From: Chloroflexota bacterium
Lineage (GTDB): Bacteria; Chloroflexota; Limnocylindria; Limnocylindrales; CSP1-4
NCBI GenBank assembly: GCA_015478725.1
Contig: JADMIG010000005.1
Span: forward strand, 62,001-126,000
DNA: 64,000 bases
Direction: 5' to 3'
The notes beneath the pieces are model-generated. The model was not told where the DNA came from. It searched no databases and saw only the letters and a program-made list of their open reading frames with translations. Position 1 is the first letter of the stretch, and every line of letters starts with the position of its first letter. The translations under genes were made by a program, and so were the position numbers. Below are positions 43,123 through 51,866 of this stretch, one piece after another.

Positions 43123-43915
43123 GGTAGGCCTCGAGGACCTGCTCGTTGCGCCGGACCTCCGCCATCGTGCCCTCGGCGATGATCCGGCCCTGGGCCATGA
43201 CGACGACCGGATCGCAGAGGCGATCAACGATCGAGAGCTCGTGCTCGACCATGAGCATCGTGAGGCCCTCGTCGCGAAGACGCTCGAGGTAGGTCGCGAT
43301 CGACTGGGCGAGGTTCGGATGGACGCCGGCCATGGGTTCGTCGAGGAGGAGGAGCCGCGGTCGGGTCATGAGCGCCCGCATGATCTCGACGAGCCGCTTC
43401 TGGCCCCCGCTGAGATTGCCCGCGTAGTCGGATTCCCTGGCCTCCATGCCGAACCGCGCGAGGAGCTCACGGGCCCGCTCGACGAGCTCGCGCTCCACCG
43501 CGCCCCAGTACCGCTCGCCGAGGAGCGCGCCCCACAGGCTGTCGCCGCGCTCGTGTCTGGTGGCGGCGAGGAGGTTCTCGAGGACGGTGAGGCGCGGGAA
43601 CTCGCTCGACAGCTGGAACGTGCGGGTGAGGCCGAGCCGGGCCCGCTCGTGGACCGCGAGGGACGTGACGTCGCGACCGTCGAACGTCACCGTCCCGCCG
43701 GTCGGGGCGATCGCGCCGGCGACGATCCCAAGGACGGTCGACTTGCCGGCGCCGTTCGGCCCGATCAGCCCCCGGATGCCGCCCGGGCGCACGTCGAACG
43801 AGACGCCGTCGACCGCCTGGAGTCCCCCGTACGAGCGCCGCAGGTCCCGGATCGAGAGGAGCGCGCCAGTGGCCGGTGTCGCACCACCGGCCACCGGCGA
43901 TGGCGAGAGCGTCAT
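43112..43915 (-). CDS. livG: Branched-chain amino acid-type ABC transporter ATP-binding protein (LivG)
   Basis: 267 residues. Walker A GPNGAGKST, the LivG-typical LGLTRTFQLSSEFPRLTVLEN, signature LSGGQKRLVEIMRAL, Walker B LLLLDEPMAGVHP, then LMVEHELSIVDRLCDPVVVM. ATG 43915 overlaps the livM stop by 4 bases. It energises the LivHM channel together with LivF. Confidence 0.94.
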   Translation of the reverse strand: MTLSPSPVAGGATPATGALLSIRDLRRSYGGLQAVDGVSFDVRPGGIRGLIGPNGAGKSTVLGIVAGAIAPTGGTVTFDGRDVTSLAVHERARLGLTRTFQLSSEFPRLTVLENLLAATRHERGDSLWGALLGERYWGAVERELVERARELLARFGMEARESDYAGNLSGGQKRLVEIMRALMTRPRLLLLDEPMAGVHPNLAQSIATYLERLRDEGLTMLMVEHELSIVDRLCDPVVVMAQGRIIAEGTMAEVRRNEQVLEAYLVG

Positions 43916-44895
43916 CCGGCGCCTCGCGATGGACGCTCGGTCGATCGGGCGAAGATCCGCCGTCGCTCCGGGACGATGCCCTGCGGCCGGAACCACAGGA
44001 AGGCGAGGATGAGCACCGCGATGACGATCCACTGCAGTGCGTCGACGAGGACCGGGTTGCCGATCTGCGGCAGGAACCGGGTCGCCTCGTTGAACGCGAC
44101 CGGGACGAGGAGCGCCCCGACGGCGGCGCCGAAGTTGTTGCCGCGCCCACCGATGATGACCGCGGCGAAGACGACGAGCGTCTCCGGGTAGAGCCACGCC
44201 GACGGCGCCCACAGGCCGATGAACCCGACGAGCATCCCGCCGCTCGCCGCCGCGATGACGCCGCCGACGACGAACATGAGGAGGCGCAGCCGGGCGACGT
44301 CCTTGCCGACCGCCGCCGCGGCCGCCTCGTTCTCGCGAACGGACCGCAGGCTCCGTCCGAACGGCGAGTTCACGATCCGCTGGACGAAGAGGAACGTGAC
44401 GAGGGCCACGACGGCGACGAGGCCGACGTACAGCCACGACTCGAGGAGTGGGTCCACGCCGAGGCCGTCGAGCGGGTTCGGGACGAGGGAGACGCCGGCC
44501 GATCCGTTGAAGATCGGGATGGCGTTCGAGACGACGGTCGTCGCCATGATCGACACGACGAGCATGACGACGGCTTCGTAGTCGCTGCGGAGTTTGCGGA
44601 GGCTGATGAGGCCGATGATGAGCGCGAGGAGCCCGCCGGCGATCCCGGCGCCGATGACGGTGATCGGGAACGGCAGGCCGAAGCCGAGGATGTACTGCTG
44701 GAACCCGCCGTTGGCCGTGTCGGGCGGCAGGGCGAGGACGGCGGCGGTGTAGGCGCCCGCCGCCTGGAAGAGGATGAACGCGACGTTGAGGAGCCCCGTC
44801 ACCCCGTACTGGAGGTTGAGTGCCCAGCAGGCCATCATGTCCACGCCGGCATAGACGAGCAGCGTCGTGAGGTAGTACGCGACGGCGGTGCTCAT
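43912..44895 (-). CDS. livM: Branched-chain amino acid-type ABC transporter permease (LivM)
   Basis: 327 residues, eight or more helices. YGVTGLLNVAFILFQAAGAY (the N-x-x-x-A block), SPFGRSLRSVRENEAAAAAVG as the ATPase-contact loop, and GRGNNFGAAVGALLV near the C-terminus are LivM-typical, as is the final FRPQGIVPERR. It starts 3 bases after the livH stop. Confidence 0.92.
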   Translation of the reverse strand: MSTAVAYYLTTLLVYAGVDMMACWALNLQYGVTGLLNVAFILFQAAGAYTAAVLALPPDTANGGFQQYILGFGLPFPITVIGAGIAGGLLALIIGLISLRKLRSDYEAVVMLVVSIMATTVVSNAIPIFNGSAGVSLVPNPLDGLGVDPLLESWLYVGLVAVVALVTFLFVQRIVNSPFGRSLRSVRENEAAAAAVGKDVARLRLLMFVVGGVIAAASGGMLVGFIGLWAPSAWLYPETLVVFAAVIIGGRGNNFGAAVGALLVPVAFNEATRFLPQIGNPVLVDALQWIVIAVLILAFLWFRPQGIVPERRRIFARSTERPSRGAG

Positions 44896-44898
44896 CGG

Positions 44899-45780
44899 TC
44901 AGGCGTTCGATCGGACAAGGGAGAGGATGCCCTGTGGCCGGAGCAGCAGGACCACGACGAGGATGAGGAACGCGATGACGTCCTTGTAGCTCGGCGTGAT
45001 GATCACGGCGCCGATCTCCGTGGCGAGGCCGACGATGAGGGCGCCGATCATCGCCCCGTTCGGCTGGCCGACTCCGCCGAGCACGGCCACGGCGATGACG
45101 ACGACGAGGAACGTGCTCCCGGTCACCGCCGTGAACGATGCGGTGTTGATGACGAGGACCACGCCCGCGATCCCGCACAGGGCACCCGAGATCGCCCAGA
45201 CGATGTCCGTCACGCGATCCGTCCGGATGCCGCAGCTCCGGGCGAGGGGAGCATTCGCCGCCGACGCCCGCATCGCCTTCCCGAGACGCGTACGGGTGAG
45301 GAGGATCGCCAGGGCGGCCATCGCGAGGACGGCGATGACCATGACGACGACCTGCGAGACGGTAAGGACGATCGAGCCGAGGCGGAGCGTCGGGCCCGGA
45401 TCCATCTGGTAGCTGAACGCGGTGGGGCCGCCGATCCCGAGGAGCGTGTTCTGGATCGCGAGGCCCACGGCGAGCGACACGATGACCATCCCGAACGGCG
45501 ACGTCCCGCGGCGAAGGAACGGCGTGTACACGATCCGGTTGAGGGCCACGGAGGCGACTGCTCCGAAGAGGCCGCCGATGAGGATCGCGATCCAGATGCT
45601 GACGCCGAAGGAGTTGGCGACGTAGGCGACGAACGCCGAGGCCGTCATGAGATCCCCGTACGCCAGGTTGAGGATGTTCGTGATGCCGAACTGCATCGTG
45701 AAGCCGACCGCGGCGATGGCGAGGATGCTCGCGGTGACGAGCCCGAAGCCGAAGGCGGCGGCGTAGAGGTCGAGGGACAC
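44899..45780 (-). CDS. livH: Branched-chain amino acid-type ABC transporter permease (LivH)
   Basis: 293 residues with eight helices. FGITNILNLAYGDLMTASAF is the LivH signature, followed by RTRLGKAMRASAANAPLARSC (ATPase-contact loop), GGVGQPNGAMIGALIVG and the LLLRPQGIL ending. GTG 45780 is the start. The gene is separated from the upstream binding-protein gene by 115 bases that hold a strong hairpin. Confidence 0.93.
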   Translation of the reverse strand: MSLDLYAAAFGFGLVTASILAIAAVGFTMQFGITNILNLAYGDLMTASAFVAYVANSFGVSIWIAILIGGLFGAVASVALNRIVYTPFLRRGTSPFGMVIVSLAVGLAIQNTLLGIGGPTAFSYQMDPGPTLRLGSIVLTVSQVVVMVIAVLAMAALAILLTRTRLGKAMRASAANAPLARSCGIRTDRVTDIVWAISGALCGIAGVVLVINTASFTAVTGSTFLVVVIAVAVLGGVGQPNGAMIGALIVGLATEIGAVIITPSYKDVIAFLILVVVLLLRPQGILSLVRSNA

Positions 45781-45832
45781 GTCGTCTCCGGGTCGCTGTC
45801 GGGGAGGCTGACGATCAGGGGGTGGTGGATCG

Positions 45833-45868
45833 GCGCTCCCGGTCGGGCTGGGACTCGACCGGGAGCGC
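45833..45868 (-). terminator. Hairpin between binding-protein and livH genes (attenuator or mRNA-stabilising)
   Basis: GCGCTCCCGGTCG (45833-45845) pairs perfectly with CGACCGGGAGCGC (45856-45868) around a 10-base loop. There is no T-run on the minus strand, so it is more likely a 3' stabiliser or partial terminator that keeps binding-protein mRNA in excess. Confidence 0.75.
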
Positions 45869-45895
45869 GAGTCGAAGGAGGATCTGCTGATTGAC

Positions 45896-47269
45896 CTACG
45901 GCGCGGCGGCCTGCATGTCGGCAGCGGAGATCGAGCCCGTCGTCGTGATCGAGCCGTCCGTGCCGTACTTCACGACGCTGAAGCCGCCCGGCGAGTTGTG
46001 CCACTGGTTGAGCACGGTCTGGTCTCCGGGGCCGACGAAGTCGATCGTCTGGCCCGCCTGGAGGGCCTTCACCCCGTCGGCGAAGCTGTGGACGACCGTC
46101 GCGCCCGGCGATGCGGTGCAGACCTTCGCGATGAACGGCTGGTACGTCGCCGGGGACGTGCTGTTGGCCGCCACCATGGCGAGTGCACCGATCGTCACCG
46201 AGTCGTAGATGTGCATCGTGTACGGCACGGTGAGGTACTGGGTGATGTTCGACATCTGGGCCGTCGAGGCGTTGATCCCGGCGGCGAACGGGTCGTACGG
46301 CGCTCCGCTGAGGATGACCGACGGGTTATCTGCCGAGTAGGCCGCCGCGAGGTCCGCCGCGCCGACCGGGCCGGACGCCGCCTTCCACCACAGGGGATCC
46401 ACGGTGGCGTCCGTCCCGACGATCGGAAGGAGCTTGCCGTTGTTGAGCTGCTTGAGCTCGGAGAGGTAGGTCCCGGCCGTCTGGCCGTCAGTCTCGGTGA
46501 TGATCGCGTCCGGATGGGTGGCGAGGAGCTGGGTGATCTCGGTCCGGTAGGAGCTCTGGTCGAGGGCGATGGCCTGGTTGATGGCGATCGTGCCGCCGAG
46601 CTTCTGGAATGCCTTGGTGACCGTCGGCACCGTCCCCTGGGAACCGATGTCGTTGCCGAACACGAGGGCGACGTTCTTGTAGCCGAGGTTGTGGGCGATG
46701 ATCGCGACAGCGACGCCGGTGAGGTTGTCGGCCGCGATGAGCCGGTAGTAGTACTGGAACGTCGACTTGTCGAACTCGGCCTGGCCACTCACGGAGAACA
46801 TGACCATCGGGGCCCGGTTGAGGATCGGGACGACGGACGATGCCTCATCCGAGGTGACGCCGAAGACGAGCGCGAGGTTCGGGTTCGTGGCGAGCATCTG
46901 CTGCGCCGCGGGGACGGCATCGGCCGGATCGCCACGGGTGTCGAAGCTCTGGCAGTTGACGGGATGACCGAGGACGCCGCCGGCCGAGTTGATGTTGCTC
47001 GCCCCGGCGTAGCAGCCGGCCAGATAGCGCGGTCCGAGGAACGCGTCCGGCCCGGTGAACGGCGCCAGGTCGCCGAAGACGAGCGGCGCGCCGGGGGTGG
47101 CGCTCGCCGCAGCGACACTCGCGGGCGCCGACGGCGCACCGCTCGCCGCGGCCGGGGATGCGGTGGGTGCAGGAGTGGCGCTGCTGCCCGAGCACGCGCC
47201 GACCAGTGCTCCGACGATCGCCAGGGCGACCATCCGGCTGCCGATCCTGCCGAAGACGCCGGTGATCAT
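45896..47269 (-). CDS. Liv-type ABC transporter substrate-binding lipoprotein
   Basis: 457 residues. Lipobox VGAC (Cys 26), Ala/Ser/Pro linker, then a type I periplasmic-binding fold: VFGDLAPFTGPDAFLGPRY, AGASNINSAGGVLGHPVNC, DPADAVPAAQQML, LVFGVTSDEASSVVPIL and GYKNVALVFGNDIGSQGTV. Liv-family members bind amino acids, but also aromatic and short carboxylic acids. The FAH enzyme in the operon favours a non-amino-acid ligand; this is inference. ATG 47269 has GGAGGAGG upstream. Confidence 0.92.
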   Translation of the reverse strand: MITGVFGRIGSRMVALAIVGALVGACSGSSATPAPTASPAAASGAPSAPASVAAASATPGAPLVFGDLAPFTGPDAFLGPRYLAGCYAGASNINSAGGVLGHPVNCQSFDTRGDPADAVPAAQQMLATNPNLALVFGVTSDEASSVVPILNRAPMVMFSVSGQAEFDKSTFQYYYRLIAADNLTGVAVAIIAHNLGYKNVALVFGNDIGSQGTVPTVTKAFQKLGGTIAINQAIALDQSSYRTEITQLLATHPDAIITETDGQTAGTYLSELKQLNNGKLLPIVGTDATVDPLWWKAASGPVGAADLAAAYSADNPSVILSGAPYDPFAAGINASTAQMSNITQYLTVPYTMHIYDSVTIGALAMVAANSTSPATYQPFIAKVCTASPGATVVHSFADGVKALQAGQTIDFVGPGDQTVLNQWHNSPGGFSVVKYGTDGSITTTGSISAADMQAAAP

Positions 47270-47314
47270 GTGCACGCCTCCTCCGAGTGATGCGACCTCC
47301 GTCGCTGCGGGCGC

Positions 47315-47343
47315 ACTGTAGGACGCCGATAGTCGACTGTCAA
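47315..47343 (-). promoter_or_regulatory. Promoter of the liv-FAH operon with AGTCGACT operator
   Basis: On the minus strand TTGACA (47343-47338), 17 bases, TACAGT (47320-47315): near-consensus. The palindrome AGTCGACT (47331-47338) lies just inside the -35 and is a natural site for the divergent GntR regulator. Confidence 0.75.
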
Positions 47344-47370
47344 CTCCAGAAACGATTACCAAGGGCTTGA

Positions 47371-47376
47371 TAGAAT
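47371..47376 (+). promoter_or_regulatory. -10 element of the GntR gene (leaderless start)
   Basis: TAGAAT ends 6 bases before ATG 47383, so the transcript should begin at or near the start codon. No ribosome site is present, which supports leaderless translation. Confidence 0.55.
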
Positions 47377-47382
47377 CCACCG

Positions 47383-48057
47383 ATGGCTCGCCGCGGACCC
47401 GCCAAGACCCTCACGGAGGGCGTGTACCTCCAGCTGCGTGCGGACGTGCTCGCCGGCCGGTTGTCGCCCGGCGAGCCGCTCAAGGCCGCCGAGATCAGCA
47501 CCCGGTTCGCGGTCAGCGTCGCGGTGGTCCGCGAGGCACTCACCCGTCTCACCGAACAGGGGCTCGCACAGTCGGAGCCGAATCGCGGGTTCGTCGTCAC
47601 CCCGCTCTCCCACGACGTGCTGCAGGCGCTCGTGGGGGCTCGTGCCATCAACGACGGGGCGGCCCTCCGCAGTTCGATGGAACGAGGCGATCTCGATTGG
47701 GAGGCAAACGTCCTCGCCGCCCATCACCGCCTCGCTGGGACACCAGAGTACGAGACCGATGATCCGGCCCGCATCACGGAAGACTGGGCCGCCGCCCACA
47801 CCATGTTCCACGCCAGCCTCCTTCAGGCATGCGGGAACGCGACGCTCCTCGATATCTGCGCCCGGCTGTGGAGCGCGACGGAGCTGTACCGACGGTGGTC
47901 GCTGCCGCAGGACGCCCGCCGCGACGTGCGGGCCGAGCACGCTGCCCTCATGACGGCCGCGCTCGACCGCGATGTCCCGCGAGCCGTGGAGCGCCTGCTC
48001 GCCCACATGTACCGCACGACGGACGCCCTCCGCGAGATCACGGCCCGCACAGATTGA
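47383..48057 (+). CDS. GntR-family regulator (FadR/FCD subfamily)
   Basis: 224 residues. The winged helix-turn-helix is YLQLRADVLAGRLSPGEPLK, then AAEISTRFAVSVAVVREALT and RLTEQGLAQSEPNRGFVV. An all-helical FCD ligand domain follows with the metal-type residues in FHASLLQACGN and RAEHAALMTAALDRD. It diverges from the liv-FAH operon and very probably represses it until an acid ligand binds. Confidence 0.92.
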   Translation: MARRGPAKTLTEGVYLQLRADVLAGRLSPGEPLKAAEISTRFAVSVAVVREALTRLTEQGLAQSEPNRGFVVTPLSHDVLQALVGARAINDGAALRSSMERGDLDWEANVLAAHHRLAGTPEYETDDPARITEDWAAAHTMFHASLLQACGNATLLDICARLWSATELYRRWSLPQDARRDVRAEHAALMTAALDRDVPRAVERLLAHMYRTTDALREITARTD

Positions 48058-48058
48058 C

Positions 48059-48092
48059 CGGCCCGCGCCTCGAAGCGGATCCCGCCGGGCCG
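48059..48092. terminator. Candidate bidirectional terminator between convergent genes
   Basis: CGGCCCG (48059-48065) pairs with CGGGCCG (48086-48092) across a 20-base loop between the GntR stop and the protease stop. Short stem, weak T content; tentative. Confidence 0.4.
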
Positions 48093-48121
48093 TCTTCCGC
48101 GCCGCTGCGGCCGCCGCCGGA

Positions 48122-49066
48122 TCAGGCGGCGGCGCGCGCCTGGGCCATGATCGCCTTCGCCGCGTCGATCGGGATCGCGAAGCCGAGGCCCGCGGCATTG
48201 CCGGCCGTCGCGGTGTCGATGCCGATCACTGCTCCGTTCGCGTCGACGAGCGGGCCGCCGCTGTTGCCGGGGTTGATCGCGGCGTCCGTCTGGAGAAGGT
48301 TCGTCAGCGTCCGCGGTTGCCCGGTCTGATCGTCGGCGACGGTGATCGATCGGCCCTCGGCCGAGAGGATCCCGCTCGTCACGGTGTCCGTGTACGTGCC
48401 GAGTGGGCTGCCGATGGCGACCACGAGCTGGCCGACCCTGAGCGCGTCGGATCGCCCGATGGCCGCGGTCGGAAGCCCGGTGGCACCGACCTTGACGACC
48501 GCGAGGTCCGCCGCGGGGTCGGCGACGACGACCGTCGCCGGGAGGACCCGGCCGTCGCTCAGGGTGACCGTGAGCGACCTCGCGCCTTCGACGACGTGTG
48601 CGTTCGTGAGGATGTAGCCGTCCGCGGCGTAGATGACACCGGAGCCCACCCCCACTCCCGTGCCACCGAAGCGGCCGCCCACGGCGATATCGGTGGTGAT
48701 CGTCACGACGGCGGGCGTCACCGCGGCGGCGACGCTCACCACAGGATCGAGCGCGCGCGTCGCGGCGGACGAGCCGGTCGTGGCGGTCACGGCGGCTGCC
48801 TGCGCTGTGGTCACCGAGGTGCTCGACCCGATCGGTGTCGTCGTGGCGGGCGCCGCCTGAGACAGGACGACGATCGCCGTCGCGGTGGAGGCGACACTGG
48901 CGGACAGGAGCGCCGCGACGAGGACGAGGACGAGCTCGCCGCGGCGCCGCGGCGAGTGCGAAGAGTGGCCGACGTGCCCGATCGCCTCGTCTCGAGGGTC
49001 GGGCGGGGCGGGTGCGGTGAGGGGGGCGGGTGGGCCGAAGGGATCGATCGGATCGAACGGGTCCAT
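48122..49066 (-). CDS. Membrane-anchored HtrA/DegP-like serine protease without PDZ domain
   Basis: 314 residues. A Pro/Asp-rich cytoplasmic N-terminus (about 40 residues), one membrane helix (LVLVLVAALLSASVASTATA), a Thr/Ala linker and a trypsin-like domain. The catalytic His 157 is in ILTNAHVV, Asp 187 in PAADLAVVKV and Ser 269 in NPGNSGGPL. The protein stops directly after the protease domain; the PDZ domain usual in HtrA is absent, so activation and substrate choice must differ. It acts outside the membrane in protein quality control or processing. Confidence 0.92.
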   Translation of the reverse strand: MDPFDPIDPFGPPAPLTAPAPPDPRDEAIGHVGHSSHSPRRRGELVLVLVAALLSASVASTATAIVVLSQAAPATTTPIGSSTSVTTAQAAAVTATTGSSAATRALDPVVSVAAAVTPAVVTITTDIAVGGRFGGTGVGVGSGVIYAADGYILTNAHVVEGARSLTVTLSDGRVLPATVVVADPAADLAVVKVGATGLPTAAIGRSDALRVGQLVVAIGSPLGTYTDTVTSGILSAEGRSITVADDQTGQPRTLTNLLQTDAAINPGNSGGPLVDANGAVIGIDTATAGNAAGLGFAIPIDAAKAIMAQARAAA

Positions 49067-49239
49067 GGCGGATGCCTCGATGCAGGTGGCCGTCGGCGGC
49101 CTGGTCCAGTGGTGGGGAGGATGAAACCGCGGACCTGTCGAACCGGTTACGGTGCGCCCCGTCGCGGGCGGTCGCGACCGACCGGCACATCCGCTACGCT
49201 CAGGACCCCGATCAGCCAGCCCGTCCGACAGGAGTCTCC

Positions 49240-50619
49240 GTGACGAATGTGCCCGCCGGGGTTCCGTACTGGATGACGATCGGCGACTCGCCCGAGGAGC
49301 CGCCGCTCACGGGCCGGACGGACGCCGACGTGGTCATCATCGGCGGCGGGTTCACGGGCCTGTGGACGGCGATCCACCTCACCGATACGCGGCCGGACAT
49401 CCGCATCGAACTGCTCGAGCAGGAGGTGGTGGGTTTCGGGGCGAGCGGCCGGAATGGTGGCTTCTGCGAGGCGAGCCTCACCCACGGTCTCGCCAACGGC
49501 CTGCGCCACTTTCCGGATGAGATCGCGATCCTCGAACGAGAGGGAGCGGCGAATCTCCGGGCGATCGTCGCCTTCACCCGCGACCACTGGATCGACTGCG
49601 ACCTCGAGGAGACCGGCACGCTCCGGGTGGCCGACCACCCGTGGCAGGTCCCGCAGTTCGAGGCCTGGGTGGGAACCGCGCGGAGTCACGGTCTCGACCT
49701 GCGCTTCCTCGATCGCGACGCGATCCAGGCGGAGGTCCACTCCCCGCGCTGGCTCGCCGGGATCGCCGCCCCGCCTACCGACAACGTCATGATCGACCCG
49801 GCAAAGCTCTGCCGGGGCCTCAAGCGCGTCGCACTCGAGCGCGGGGTGCGGATTCGCGAACGGACGCCGGCGATGTCCATCGAGGCCGCCCGCGGCGGCG
49901 TGGCGGTCGCGACGAGCCGCGGGCTCGTGCGGGCCGGTCACGCGGTCGTCGCGACCTCCGCGTACTCGGGCTGGCGTCGCGACCTCCGCTCGCGCTTCAT
50001 CCCCGTCTACGACTACACCCTCGTCTCGGAGCCGCTGACGCCCGAGCAGCGGACGGCGATCGGGTGGCGAGGGCGCCAGGGGATGTCCGACGCGAACAAC
50101 CGGTTCCACTACTTCCGGCTCACCGCCGACGACCGCATCCTGTGGGGCGGCTACGACGCGATCTACCACCCCGGAAGCCGGGTCGGGCCGGCGTACGACA
50201 CCCGGGCGGCGACGTTCGCCCTCCTCGAGCGGCAGTTCCACGAGACATTCCCCCAGCTCTCGACCCTCCCCTTCCCGTACCGCTGGGGCGGCGCGATCGA
50301 TACGACGACGCGCTTCACGGTGAGCGTCGGCACGAGCATGGGCGGTCGGGTCGTCCACGCCCTCGGCTACACAGGCCTCGGCGTCGGAGCGAGCCGCTGG
50401 GCGGCCGGCCTCGTCCGCGATCACATCCTCCGCCCGGATTCGGACCTGCTCAGGCTCCGCTTCGCCCGGTCCCGCCCGTTGCCGTTCCCGCCGGAGCCGC
50501 TCCGGACGCTCGCCGTCGCGGTCATGCAGCGTGAGCTGGCCCGCGCGGACCGCGACGACGGGCGTCGCGGTCTCGTCCTTCGGACGCTCGACCGGATCGG
50601 GATCGGCTTCGACAGCTGA
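49240..50619 (+). CDS. FAD-dependent amine oxidoreductase (DAO/PuuB-like)
   Basis: 459 residues. The dinucleotide-binding motif is DVVIIGGGFTGLWTAIHL, then ELLEQEVVGFGASGRNGGFCEA (the ASGRNGG block of the PuuB/DadA group), the second FAD segment RAGHAVVATSAYSGW and a C-terminal HALGYTGLGVGASRWAAG. Such enzymes oxidise polyamines, gamma-glutamyl amines or amino acids. GTG 49240 has AGGAG 6 bases upstream. It stands alone between two minus-strand genes. Confidence 0.9.
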   Translation: MTNVPAGVPYWMTIGDSPEEPPLTGRTDADVVIIGGGFTGLWTAIHLTDTRPDIRIELLEQEVVGFGASGRNGGFCEASLTHGLANGLRHFPDEIAILEREGAANLRAIVAFTRDHWIDCDLEETGTLRVADHPWQVPQFEAWVGTARSHGLDLRFLDRDAIQAEVHSPRWLAGIAAPPTDNVMIDPAKLCRGLKRVALERGVRIRERTPAMSIEAARGGVAVATSRGLVRAGHAVVATSAYSGWRRDLRSRFIPVYDYTLVSEPLTPEQRTAIGWRGRQGMSDANNRFHYFRLTADDRILWGGYDAIYHPGSRVGPAYDTRAATFALLERQFHETFPQLSTLPFPYRWGGAIDTTTRFTVSVGTSMGGRVVHALGYTGLGVGASRWAAGLVRDHILRPDSDLLRLRFARSRPLPFPPEPLRTLAVAVMQRELARADRDDGRRGLVLRTLDRIGIGFDS

Positions 50620-50642
50620 CCGGTCCGCGGACCGGCGCTCCC

Positions 50643-51866
50643 CTACCGGATCGCGGCCCGCCCGCGACGGGCGACCGCGTCGATCGTCACCGCGGCGAGG
50701 AGGACGATCCCGGTGATCATCGACTTCACGGCCGGGTCGAACGAGAGGAGGTCCATCCCGTTCGAGATCGACTGGATGACGAGGATCCCGAGCAGCGCCG
50801 CCCAGACCGTGCCCCGACCGCCGAACAGGCTCGTCCCGCCGATGACCGCCGACGCGATGGCGTTGAGGAGGACGGGGCCGCTCCCCGTGGATTGGGCGAC
50901 GCCGAGGAGCCGCGAGGCGGCGAGCACACCACCCCACGCGGACATCGTCGAGGCGATGACGAAGACGGTCACCCGGACCCGGTCGACCGGGATGCCGGCC
51001 CGCCGGGCGGCCTCGGCGTTCCCGCCCACGGCGAAGACCATCCGCCCGAAGCGCGTCCGCTTGACGATGTAATCCATGGCGACGATGACGCCGACGAACA
51101 GGACGAGCGAGAGCGGCAGGCCCCGATCCTGCTGCAGGACGAAGAGGGCGACGAAGACGAAGATCGCCACCACTGTGATCCGGATGACGAGGGCCGGGGC
51201 ACCCTCCGCGCCGAGCCCGGCGGCGAGACGGCTGCGGCGGGTGAGGAGCCACGAACCGGCAAGGTAGAGAACGAAGAGGACGCCGAGGCCCCAGGCGGCG
51301 ATGCCGTTGAAGAACGTGCCGGCGAATCCGACGAGGAACGGGTCGCGGATGTTGATCGTCCCGGTGTCGCCGAGGATGAAGAGGAGGGCACCCTCCCAGC
51401 CGATGAGACCGGCCAGGGTAACGACGAACGACGGGATCCGGAACCGCGTGATCCAGAGGCCCTGGAGGAGGCCGATCGCGACGCCCGAGCCGAGCCCGGC
51501 GAGGACGGCGACGGGGCCCGGGAGCCCCATCTTCACGTTGACGACGGCCATGATCGCCGAGGTGACGCCGCTGACGATGCCGATCGTCAGGTCGATCTCG
51601 CCGAGCAGGAGGACGAAGACGACGCCGATCGCCATCGTCCCCACCGGCGCCATCTGGAGGGCGAGGTTCACGAGGTTCTCGGGCTTGAGGAAGATCCCGT
51701 TCGAAGCCCAGAAGAAGATGCCCCAGATGAGGATGAGCCCGATGACGACCGGCAACTGGCCGATGTCGCCCTGCCGGACGCGCCGCCGGTAGCCGGCGAT
51801 GGCGCCGCCGAGACCGGGCTGCTCGCCGATGAGTCGCGGATCGGTGGGGAGCGTGCTGGCTGACAT
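50643..51866 (-). CDS. Xylose/ribose-type ABC transporter permease (XylH-like)
   Basis: 407 residues, about ten helices. ALQMAPVGTMAIGVVFVLLL, GEIDLTIGIVSGVTSAIMA, RTRFGRMVFAVGGNAEAARRAG and GTSLFGGRGTVWAALLG are the RbsC/XylH blocks; the length (about 400) fits XylH better than RbsC (about 320). Its ATG overlaps the ATPase stop by one base (TGATG). Confidence 0.92.
   Translation of the reverse strand: MSASTLPTDPRLIGEQPGLGGAIAGYRRRVRQGDIGQLPVVIGLILIWGIFFWASNGIFLKPENLVNLALQMAPVGTMAIGVVFVLLLGEIDLTIGIVSGVTSAIMAVVNVKMGLPGPVAVLAGLGSGVAIGLLQGLWITRFRIPSFVVTLAGLIGWEGALLFILGDTGTINIRDPFLVGFAGTFFNGIAAWGLGVLFVLYLAGSWLLTRRSRLAAGLGAEGAPALVIRITVVAIFVFVALFVLQQDRGLPLSLVLFVGVIVAMDYIVKRTRFGRMVFAVGGNAEAARRAGIPVDRVRVTVFVIASTMSAWGGVLAASRLLGVAQSTGSGPVLLNAIASAVIGGTSLFGGRGTVWAALLGILVIQSISNGMDLLSFDPAVKSMITGIVLLAAVTIDAVARRGRAAIR

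Noticed and set aside
43876-45894. 672-codon Asp/Glu/Arg-rich plus-strand frame
   Set aside because: Antisense of livM and livH; composition is an effect of hydrophobic codons on the other strand.
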